Shown: piece after piece, positions 26,274-33,917 of the stretch
How positions within the stretch are numbered: position 1 is the first letter of the stretch
How the letters are laid out: every line of letters starts with the position of its first letter
NCBI GenBank assembly: GCA_944376805.1
Contig: CALWDX010000007.1
Coordinates: forward strand, 1-44,083
Direction of reading: 5' to 3'
DNA from: an uncultured Clostridia bacterium
GTDB lineage: Bacteria > Bacillota > Clostridia > Lachnospirales > CAG-274
DNA length: 44,083 nucleotides
The notes under the pieces: model-generated
Seen by the model: the letters and a program-made list of their open reading frames with translations, nothing else
The model's database searches: none
What the model was told of the DNA's origin: nothing
Position numbers and translations under genes: made by a program

Positions 26274-28241
26274 ATGAATATAAAAGGAAAAAAAACAGCT
26301 TTAGAGTGGAAAGAAATATTTTTATCAACTAAATTTGAAAAGAATTATACATATTTACAAAATGATTTAGGTTATACATATAGTAAAGATAAAACTATAT
26401 TTAAAATTTGGGCACCTACTGCAAGTAGTGTTATTTTAAACTTATATACTAAAGGTAGTGATAAAGAAGAAAATAGCAAAAAATTAAATAGTTATAATAT
26501 GGAAGAAGTTGAAAATGGTGTTTGGACTATAAGTATAAATGAGGATTTAAAAAATTTATATTATACTTATACAATAGAGGCTAATGGCGAAATAAATGAA
26601 ACAAATGATATAAATGCTAAAGCTTGTGGTATAAATGGTTTAAGAAGTATGATTATAGATTTAAATGAAACTAACCCAGATAATTGGTTAGAAGATAAAC
26701 AAGTTAATATACCAATAGAAGAGAGAGTAATTTATGAATTGCATATAAAAGATTTTTCTTATAACAAAAATTCTGGTATAGATGAAAAGTTTAGAGGTAA
26801 ATATTTAGCTTTTACGCAAAAAGGTACAACTTTAAATAATGATAAAAATTATCCAACAGGTATAGATTATTTAAAAAGTTTAGGTATAACATATGTACAT
26901 TTATTACCTTTTTATGACTTTGATTCTATTGATGAAACAAACAATAATATAGAAGAGTTTAATTGGGGTTATGACCCAGTAAATTATAATGTACCAGAGG
27001 GAAGTTATTCAACAAATGCTTATGATGGTAAAGTTAGAATTAGAGAAGTTAAAGAAATGATAAAAGCACTTCATAATGAAAATATAGGTGTTATTATGGA
27101 TGTTGTTTATAATCATACACATAGATTAGATAGTAATTTTAATAAAACTGTGCCATACTATTATTATAGAATAAATAATGAAGGTAAATATTCAGATGGT
27201 TCAGCTTGTGGAAATGAAACAGCAAGTGATAATATTATGTATAGACAATATATGATAAATTCTATTTTACATTGGGTTAAAGAATATCATATAGATGGAT
27301 TTAGATTTGACTTAATGGGTATACATGATACAGAAACTATGAATGAAATAAGATATGCTTTAGATAGAGAATTTGGAAAAGGTAAAATAGTAGTTTATGG
27401 AGAACCTTGGACAGCAAGTAAATTAGCAATGAAAGAAAATTACAAACCAACTACTAAAGAAAATTTAGGTTTATTAGATGAAAATATAAGTGCTTTTTGT
27501 GATGTTATTAGAGACTTGGTAAAAGGTGATGTTTTTATTGAAAAAAATTGTGGTTATGTAAATGGTAATAATTTAAATACAAATTTAAAAGAATATCTTT
27601 ATAAAGTATGGAATAATAAAATGGTAGAAGAATTTACAGCTAAATTACCTAAACAGTTTATAAACTATGTTTCAGCACATGATAATTTAACACTTTGGGA
27701 TAAACTAGTAATAACTAATAATAAAGAACCTAATTTTAAAAATTATGATGAAGAATTAATAAAACAAAATAAATTAGCAGCAAGTATAGTCTTTACAACT
27801 TGTGGAATACCATTTTTTCAAGCTGGTGAAGAATTTGCAAGAACAAAAGAAGGTGATGAAAATAGTTATAAATCATCTCCAAAAATAAATGCTTTAGATT
27901 GGGAAAGAACAAAAGAGTTTGAAGATTTAGTACAATACTATAAAAAACTTATAAATTTAAGAAAAAAATTACTTATATTATGTAATCCTAATAATGAATA
28001 TATAGAAAGTGCAAATGTTGAGGAAAGAGAAGAATTAATAGTAGTTACTTTAAATATTTGCGAAAAAATAAGAAAAAAATATAGTAAAATAATTATTATA
28101 TATAATAACAAAAATAATTACAATATTGTTGACATAGATAATACAGATTTTGATATCATATTTGGAAAATGTTTTGTAAATATAGATAAAAATATGTTAA
28201 AAATAAATTCAAAATCTATGTGTATTATAGGTAAAAATTAA
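26274..28241 (+). CDS. pulA: Type I pullulanase (GH13_14)
   Basis: This enzyme cleaves alpha-1,6 branches in pullulan and limit dextrins. Its 655 residues have no signal peptide, so it is cytoplasmic. The order is an N-terminal CBM48-like domain (FKIWAPTASSVILNLY near 42-57) and a GH13 barrel with the pullulanase hallmark YNWGYDP-type FNWGYDP, then DVVYNHTH, nucleophile region GFRFDLMG, acid/base YGEPWT, and SAHDNLTLWD. A C-terminal beta domain follows. The ribosome site AAAGGAG precedes the ATG. Confidence 0.94.
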   Translation: MNIKGKKTALEWKEIFLSTKFEKNYTYLQNDLGYTYSKDKTIFKIWAPTASSVILNLYTKGSDKEENSKKLNSYNMEEVENGVWTISINEDLKNLYYTYTIEANGEINETNDINAKACGINGLRSMIIDLNETNPDNWLEDKQVNIPIEERVIYELHIKDFSYNKNSGIDEKFRGKYLAFTQKGTTLNNDKNYPTGIDYLKSLGITYVHLLPFYDFDSIDETNNNIEEFNWGYDPVNYNVPEGSYSTNAYDGKVRIREVKEMIKALHNENIGVIMDVVYNHTHRLDSNFNKTVPYYYYRINNEGKYSDGSACGNETASDNIMYRQYMINSILHWVKEYHIDGFRFDLMGIHDTETMNEIRYALDREFGKGKIVVYGEPWTASKLAMKENYKPTTKENLGLLDENISAFCDVIRDLVKGDVFIEKNCGYVNGNNLNTNLKEYLYKVWNNKMVEEFTAKLPKQFINYVSAHDNLTLWDKLVITNNKEPNFKNYDEELIKQNKLAASIVFTTCGIPFFQAGEEFARTKEGDENSYKSSPKINALDWERTKEFEDLVQYYKKLINLRKKLLILCNPNNEYIESANVEEREELIVVTLNICEKIRKKYSKIIIIYNNKNNYNIVDIDNTDFDIIFGKCFVNIDKNMLKINSKSMCIIGKN

Positions 28242-28301
28242 TATAAAAGTTAAAAATCAAAATAAAAAATATATAAAAATGATATATAAAAAATATATAA
28301 A

Positions 28302-28390
28302 ATGCTAAAAATAAAAAAGATTAATAAAAAATATAGACAAAATATAGTTATTTAATGTATAATTATGTACAAATCGAAAATTTACGAAAA
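28302..28390 (+). promoter_or_regulatory. Promoter and candidate operator of the first solute-binding protein gene
   Basis: Upstream block ATGCTAAAA (28302-28310), TAGACA (28334-28339), an 18-base spacer, TATAAT (28358-28363), and CGAAAATTTACGAAAA (28375-28390), identical to the element before glgP. The spacing of the upstream block to the -35 is 32 bases, against 33 at glgP. Confidence 0.8.
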
Positions 28391-28411
28391 TTATAAATGG
28401 AGTGAATTATT

Positions 28412-30115
28412 ATGAAAAGAAAATTTGTAATTATGTTATTGACTTTAACAATGACTTCAACATATTTAGTTGGTTGTGGTAAAGGTGGAGTAAATGAAGA
28501 AGAAGTAAAAGCCAATATAGAAGCAAAAATGGAAGACCCAGCTTGGAAAGAAGCAATGACAACACCATATGGAGCATATCCAGAATTAGTTACATATACA
28601 CTTGGAAGAACAGCACATAACTATGATGCACTAAAAGGAACAGAATATGAAGGGGATAATGATAGTAACAATGCTTGGACTAGATATATTAATAAAAAAA
28701 TAAATGCGCAAAATGAAAATATATTTGAAGCTAATACAGGAGAAGATTATGCTCAAAAAGTATCTATGGCGATAGTTAGTAATGAAATACCAGATATAAT
28801 GGCTGTATCAGATTATGAAACATTAAAGCAATTATATGAAAATGATTTAATAGCAGATTTAACAGAAAGTTATGAAAATTGTGCAAGTGATGTAATAAAA
28901 GATATTTATAATTCATATGATGGCAGGGTTTTAGAAACAGCTACATTTGATGGAAAACTTATGGCATTGCCTACAACAGAAATATCACACGGACCAGGTA
29001 TATTATGGCTTAGACAAGATTGGATGGATAAATTAGGACTTGAACCACCTAAAACTTTAGAAGATATTGAAAATATATTACAACAATTTAAAGATAAAAA
29101 TCCTGGAAATAACCCAGAAGGTACCGAAGGGCTTGTTATAGCACCAGAAGTAGTAGGAAAATCTGGTGGAGGTTATCAAGTAAATAATATATTTGGATAT
29201 TTTGGAGCATATCCTTATCAATGGATAGATGATGGAAATGGTAAAGCTATATATGGTTCAATACAACCAGAAATGAAAGAGGCTTTAACAGTTTTAGCAG
29301 ATTGGTATAAAAAAGGGTTAATTGATAAACAAATGGCGGTTAGAACATATGATGATAGAAAAGCAATTCTTACAAGTGGAAAAAGTGGAGCATTTTTTGG
29401 AAATTGGTGGGGAGGTTGGGAAGTAAGTGAAGCAACTTCTTTAAATCCAGATGCAAAATGGACACCATATGTAACACCATTTGATGAAAATGGAGAACTT
29501 AAAATGTTTACAGGAAATCCTAATAGTAGTTATCTTGTAGTAAGAAAAGGGTTTGAACACCCAGAGTTATTAATTAAACTTGCTAATATTCAATATGATT
29601 TATCAAACTATGATGAAAATAAAGAAGACTTAAAAGAACTTAATGATTATAAGAAAAATAATGTAGATGGTTCTGTTTTAGCTACAAATATAGATTATTA
29701 TGATGGCCTTATAAGATTAGGTGGAAGAATAAAAGAGGCACTTGATACAGGTGATACTTCTAATTTAAATAGAACAGATTTAGTTTTATTTGAAGGATGT
29801 AAAAAATATATTGATAGTTTAGAAGGAAATGGAGAAGTAACACCTTCAGATTGGGCTAATTATATGTCTTTAGTAGAAGCACCAAATGCTGTTGCACAAG
29901 CTAATATAAAAGAGATAAATCCTGTTTTCTTTGGAAATACACCAAGTATGACATTAAAATGGCCAACACTTAGTAAAATGGAACAAGAAATGTATTTAAA
30001 AATAATAACAGGTGAAAAGTCAGTTGATTATTTTGATGAATTTGTAGAAACTTGGAAAAAAACAGGTGGAGATGAAATTACAGAAGAAGTAAACCAAGAA
30101 CTAAATAAAAAATAG
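28412..30115 (+). CDS. Solute-binding lipoprotein of an ABC transporter, copy 1
   Basis: The protein has 567 residues with a lipoprotein signal: a basic start, a hydrophobic core and the lipobox LVGC with lipidated C22. It would sit on the outer face of the membrane. Size and texture (EAKMEDPAWKEAMTTPYGAYPE, then TPKTLEDIE-type segments and GNWWGGWE) fit the large LplA/LipO-type family 1 binding proteins that work with LplB/YtcP-like permeases. The substrate is inferred from context to be maltodextrin or another alpha-glucan. The ATG has GGAGTGA upstream. It ends normally with ELNKK. Confidence 0.92.
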   Translation: MKRKFVIMLLTLTMTSTYLVGCGKGGVNEEEVKANIEAKMEDPAWKEAMTTPYGAYPELVTYTLGRTAHNYDALKGTEYEGDNDSNNAWTRYINKKINAQNENIFEANTGEDYAQKVSMAIVSNEIPDIMAVSDYETLKQLYENDLIADLTESYENCASDVIKDIYNSYDGRVLETATFDGKLMALPTTEISHGPGILWLRQDWMDKLGLEPPKTLEDIENILQQFKDKNPGNNPEGTEGLVIAPEVVGKSGGGYQVNNIFGYFGAYPYQWIDDGNGKAIYGSIQPEMKEALTVLADWYKKGLIDKQMAVRTYDDRKAILTSGKSGAFFGNWWGGWEVSEATSLNPDAKWTPYVTPFDENGELKMFTGNPNSSYLVVRKGFEHPELLIKLANIQYDLSNYDENKEDLKELNDYKKNNVDGSVLATNIDYYDGLIRLGGRIKEALDTGDTSNLNRTDLVLFEGCKKYIDSLEGNGEVTPSDWANYMSLVEAPNAVAQANIKEINPVFFGNTPSMTLKWPTLSKMEQEMYLKIITGEKSVDYFDEFVETWKKTGGDEITEEVNQELNKK

Positions 30116-30146
30116 GGTTTTTAAGTAACATAATTTCAAATATTCC

Positions 30147-30162
30147 AGAAAATTTACGAAAA
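30147..30162 (+). promoter_or_regulatory. Extra operator-like element between the duplicated genes
   Basis: AGAAAATTTACGAAAA differs from the CGAAAATTTACGAAAA element by one base and lies 31 bases after the first solute-binding gene, 120 bases upstream of the equivalent element at 30267. No -35/-10 pair sits just before it. It may be a second binding site for looping or a relic of the duplication. Confidence 0.5.
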
Positions 30163-30196
30163 AATATACAAAATTTATATTAAAAAAATATATAAA

Positions 30197-30282
30197 ATGC
30201 CAAAATTGAAAAAAACTAATAAAATATATAGACAAAATATATTTTATTAGTGTATAATTACTATACCGAAAAATTACGAAAA
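30197..30282 (+). promoter_or_regulatory. Promoter and candidate operator of the second solute-binding protein gene
   Basis: ATGCCAAAA (30197-30205), TAGACA (30229-30234), an 18-base spacer, TATAAT (30253-30258), and CGAAAAATTACGAAAA (30267-30282), one base different from the other two operators. This promoter should also drive the two permease genes downstream. Confidence 0.8.
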
Positions 30283-30300
30283 AAATTGGAGTGAATTATT

Positions 30301-31977
30301 ATGAAGAGAAGATTTGTAATTATGTTATTAACTTTAACAATGACTTCAACATATTTAGTTGGTTGTAATAAAAGTGGAGTAAATGAAGAAGAAGTAAAAG
30401 CAAATATAGAAGCAAAAATGGAAGACCCAGCTTGGAAAGAAGCAATGACAACACCATATGGAGCATATCCAGAAACAATTACATATACATTAGGAAAAAC
30501 TGCTCAAAATTATGAACCATTAAAAGAAACGGAATATGAAGGGGATAATGATAGTAATAATGCTTGGACTAGATATATTAATAAAAAAATAAATGCTAAA
30601 AATGAAAATTTATTTGAAGCAAATTCAGGAGAAGATTATGCTCAAAAAGTATCTATGGCAATAGTTAGTAGTGAAATACCAGATATAATGTCTGTACCAG
30701 ATTATGAAACATTAAAACAACTTTATGAAAACGATTTAATAGCAGATTTAACAGAAAGTTATGAAAATTGTGCAAGTGATGTAATAAAAGATATTTATAA
30801 TTCTTATAATGGTAGAGTTTTTGACAAGGCTACATTTGATGGAAAACTTATGGCAGCTCCTTCTACTCAATATTCACACGGACCAGGTATATTATGGCTT
30901 AGACAAGATTGGATGGATAAATTAGGACTTGAACCACCTAAAACTTTAGAAGACATTGAATACATACTACAAGAATTTAAAGATAAAGACCCAGGTGGAA
31001 ATGGACCTGGTAAAACAGAAGGTCTTATTGTAGCACCAGAAGTAGCAGGACAATCTGGAGGAAGTTATCAAGTAAATAATATATTTGCATATTTTGGAGC
31101 ATATCCTTATCAATGGCTAGATGATGGAACAGGAAAAGCTATATATGGTTCAATACAACCAGAAATGAAAGAGGCTTTAACAGTTTTAGCAGATTGGTAT
31201 AAAAAAGGTTTAATTGATAAACAAATAGCAGTGAGAACTTATGATGATAGAAAAGCAATTCTTACAAGTGGAAAAAGTGGAGCATTTTTTGGAAACTGGT
31301 GGGGAGGTTGGGAAGTAAATGAAACAACTTCTTTAAATCCAGAGGCAAAATGGGTACCATATATAGCACCATTTGATAAAAATGGAGAACTTAAAATGTT
31401 TACAGGAAATCCTAATAGTAGTTATATTGTAGTAAGAAAAGGGTTTGAACACCCTGAATTAGTTTGGAAACTAATAAGTTTACAATTTGATTTAGGGGAT
31501 AATGATAAAAATAAAGAAGATTTAAAAGAAATTAGTGATTATCAAAGATATAATGTTTATGGTTCAATTTTAGAAATGGGATTAGGTTATTATGATGGAC
31601 TTATTCGTCAATCTACAAGGATGAAAGAAGCTTTAGAAACAGGTGATTTATCTAATCTTAATAGAACAGATGAAGTTTTATTTGAAGGTTGCAAAGCATA
31701 TGTTGATAGCTTAGAAAGTGGTAAACAAATAACACCAGTAGAATGGGCTAATTATATGTCTTTAGTAGAAGCACCTAATGCTGTTTCTCAAGCTAAAATA
31801 AAAGAAATAAATCCTATTTTCTTTGGAAATACACCAAGTATGACATTAAAATGGCCAACACTTAGTAAAATGGAACAAGAAATGTATTTAAAAATAATAA
31901 CAGGTGAAAAACCAGTTGATTATTTTGATGAATTTGTAGAAACTTGGAAAAAAACAGGTGGAGATGAAATTACATAA
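30301..31977 (+). CDS. Solute-binding lipoprotein of an ABC transporter, copy 2, with a premature TAA
   Basis: Paralogue of the preceding gene, with the same lipobox (LVGC, C22) and domain layout. It has 558 residues to the stop at 31975-31977. The stop is an in-frame TAA where copy 1 has GAA (ACA-GAA-GAA-GTA against ACA-TAA-GAA-GTA). The same frame then stays open for 13 more codons (EVNQAISEKNNK) to TAG at 32014-32016, restoring the ancestral end. Only a charged tail is lost, so the protein is probably functional. It is followed by the two permease genes, making a binding protein-permease-permease operon. Confidence 0.92.
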   Translation: MKRRFVIMLLTLTMTSTYLVGCNKSGVNEEEVKANIEAKMEDPAWKEAMTTPYGAYPETITYTLGKTAQNYEPLKETEYEGDNDSNNAWTRYINKKINAKNENLFEANSGEDYAQKVSMAIVSSEIPDIMSVPDYETLKQLYENDLIADLTESYENCASDVIKDIYNSYNGRVFDKATFDGKLMAAPSTQYSHGPGILWLRQDWMDKLGLEPPKTLEDIEYILQEFKDKDPGGNGPGKTEGLIVAPEVAGQSGGSYQVNNIFAYFGAYPYQWLDDGTGKAIYGSIQPEMKEALTVLADWYKKGLIDKQIAVRTYDDRKAILTSGKSGAFFGNWWGGWEVNETTSLNPEAKWVPYIAPFDKNGELKMFTGNPNSSYIVVRKGFEHPELVWKLISLQFDLGDNDKNKEDLKEISDYQRYNVYGSILEMGLGYYDGLIRQSTRMKEALETGDLSNLNRTDEVLFEGCKAYVDSLESGKQITPVEWANYMSLVEAPNAVSQAKIKEINPIFFGNTPSMTLKWPTLSKMEQEMYLKIITGEKPVDYFDEFVETWKKTGGDEIT

Positions 31978-32027
31978 GAAGTAAATCAAGCTATTTCTGA
32001 AAAAAATAATAAGTAGGAGGGGAATAT

Positions 32028-32942
32028 ATGAAAAAAGCAAAAAAAAATGCTATAAGAAATAAAAAAGATCAAATAGACTTAAATTTAATGCTTTTACTAA
32101 GTATGATTTTTCTTATAATATTTTCTTTTATACCTATGTTTGGTATAATTATGGCTTTTCAAAATTATATGCCAGCAAAAGGTATTTTAGGTTCTAAATT
32201 TGTAGGACTTGAAAATTTTAAATTTATGTTTCAAATGCCAGATAGTAAACAAATATTTATGAATACTATAATTATAGCATTTTGGAAAATCGTTGTTGGC
32301 ACTATAGTAACTATTGTATTTGCACTACTTTTAAATGAGATAAGATTAAAATGGGCTAAGAAAAGCATACAAACAATAGTATATTTACCTAACTTTTTAT
32401 CTTGGGTTATATTATCAACAGTTGTTGTTAATGTTTTTGCTTATGACGGACCAATAAATGACTTTTTAGAAATGTTAGGTTTAGAGAGAATTTTATTTAT
32501 GGCCAGTAATGATTGGTTTAGACCTATGCTTATTGTAACAGATGTTTGGAAAGGTTTTGGATATGGTGCAATTATATATTTAGCAGCACTTTCTGGTATA
32601 GATCCAGGACTTTATGAAGCAGCAGCTATAGATGGTGCAAATAGATTTAAGAGAGTTTTACATATTACATTACCAGGTATATTACCTACTATTATGCTTG
32701 TAACTATTATGAACTTACCAAATATTTTAAATGCAGGTTTTGACCAAATATTTAACTTATATAATCCACTTGTTATGGAAACATCAGATATTATAGATAC
32801 ATATGTTTATAGAGTTGGTTTAGTTCAAAGACAATATAGTTTAGGTACAGCAGTTGGTCTTATGCGTTCTATTGTAGGTATTATATTAATATTATCAGCT
32901 AATAAACTTGCTCAAAAAGTTACAGATTATAGAATATTTTAA
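32028..32942 (+). CDS. ABC transporter permease, LplB type
   Basis: This integral membrane subunit of a carbohydrate importer has 304 residues and six hydrophobic helices. The EAA loop that contacts the ATPase is visible (EAAAIDGANRFKRVLHITLP, about 198-217). The N-terminal portion (SFIPMFGIIMAFQNY..KGILGSKFVGLENF) is typical of LplB/YteP-like permeases paired with large binding lipoproteins. The ribosome site AGGAGGGG precedes the ATG. It starts 11 bases after the ancestral end of the binding protein gene. No ATPase gene is present in the locus. Confidence 0.94.
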   Translation: MKKAKKNAIRNKKDQIDLNLMLLLSMIFLIIFSFIPMFGIIMAFQNYMPAKGILGSKFVGLENFKFMFQMPDSKQIFMNTIIIAFWKIVVGTIVTIVFALLLNEIRLKWAKKSIQTIVYLPNFLSWVILSTVVVNVFAYDGPINDFLEMLGLERILFMASNDWFRPMLIVTDVWKGFGYGAIIYLAALSGIDPGLYEAAAIDGANRFKRVLHITLPGILPTIMLVTIMNLPNILNAGFDQIFNLYNPLVMETSDIIDTYVYRVGLVQRQYSLGTAVGLMRSIVGIILILSANKLAQKVTDYRIF

Positions 32943-32956
32943 AGGAGGTTATAAAA

Positions 32957-33838
32957 TTGGTAGAAAAAAGAACATTAAGTGGTATTATAGCAGACATTAT
33001 TATTTGGATTATACTTTTATTATTAACTATTTCTTGCCTTTTACCTCTTTTAAATATGGTGGCAATATCGTTTAGTGATAATGCATCTGCAACAGCAAAT
33101 ATTGTAGGGATTATACCTAAAAACTTTAATGTTAGTTCATATGCTAAAATAATGGAAGAATCTCAATTTTGGCGTTCTTTTATGATTTCAGTTATAAGGG
33201 TTGTTTTAGGTTTAGCTATAAATATAACTCTACTTGTTTTAACAGCGTATCCTTTATCAAAAAGTCCTAAAGTGTTTTATGCACAAAAATTTTATATGAG
33301 AGTAGTATTATTTGCAATGTTATTTTCAGGTGGACTTATACCAACATTTATGGTTGTTAATGGTTTAAATTTAACAAATACAATATGGGCTTTAATTTTA
33401 CCAGGTGCTGTTCCAATAGGTAATGTTATACTTTTAATGAATGCTTTTAGAGGTGTACCAAAATCATTAGAAGAAGCTGCTATGATGGATGGAGCTTACC
33501 AATGGACAGTATTATTTAAAGTATTTTTACCAGTTGTAAAACCAACACTTGCAGCAGTAACATTATTTACTATTGTTGGACATTGGAATGATTATTTTTC
33601 AGCTTTAGTATACATAACAAAAACATCTAACTACCCTTTACAAACATATATACAACAGCTTAATGTTGATGTTACAAAAATAACTGACCCAGAAAAGTTA
33701 AAAGAACTTGCAGAAGTTTCCACTCGTACATTAGATTCTGCTAAAATAGTTATTTCAACTTTACCATTACTTTTAATTTATCCTTTTATGCAAAAATATT
33801 TTGTTTCAGGTATAGTTGTAGGTTCAGTTAAAGAATAA
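32957..33838 (+). CDS. ABC transporter permease, YtcP/LplC type, TTG start
   Basis: This second permease of the importer has 293 residues and six helices, with the EAA loop EEAAMMDGAYQWTVLFKVFLP (about 173-193) and the family's C-terminal YPFMQKYFVSGIVVGSVKE. Its only sensible start is TTG at 32957, eight bases after the strong AAAGGAGG (32941-32948). A weak start codon with a strong ribosome site may set the two permeases to equal amounts. A terminator follows. Confidence 0.93.
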   Translation: MVEKRTLSGIIADIIIWIILLLLTISCLLPLLNMVAISFSDNASATANIVGIIPKNFNVSSYAKIMEESQFWRSFMISVIRVVLGLAINITLLVLTAYPLSKSPKVFYAQKFYMRVVLFAMLFSGGLIPTFMVVNGLNLTNTIWALILPGAVPIGNVILLMNAFRGVPKSLEEAAMMDGAYQWTVLFKVFLPVVKPTLAAVTLFTIVGHWNDYFSALVYITKTSNYPLQTYIQQLNVDVTKITDPEKLKELAEVSTRTLDSAKIVISTLPLLLIYPFMQKYFVSGIVVGSVKE

Positions 33839-33860
33839 ATTAATATTTTAAAATCAATAA

Positions 33861-33883
33861 TAAGGGAGATTTTATCTCCCTTT
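33861..33883 (+). terminator. Terminator of the transporter operon
   Basis: AAGGGAGAT, loop TTT, ATCTCCCTT, followed by TATTTAT. The neopullulanase gene starts 35 bases downstream. Confidence 0.85.
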
Positions 33884-33917
33884 ATTTATATAAAAACTAT
33901 TATAGAGAGGTGTAATA

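Larger units (their letters stand above)
28302..32016 (+). repeat. Tandem duplication of promoter plus solute-binding protein gene
   Basis: The unit at about 28302-30115 (promoter, operator and gene) recurs at about 30197-32016. Long stretches are identical or nearly so at the DNA level, for example the starts of both genes and the segments around the TPSMTLKWPTLSKM coding region. The middle 3' portion (about residues 390-450) has diverged most. The copies are old enough to differ, so this is a paralogue pair and not an assembly artefact of one gene. Confidence 0.85.
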
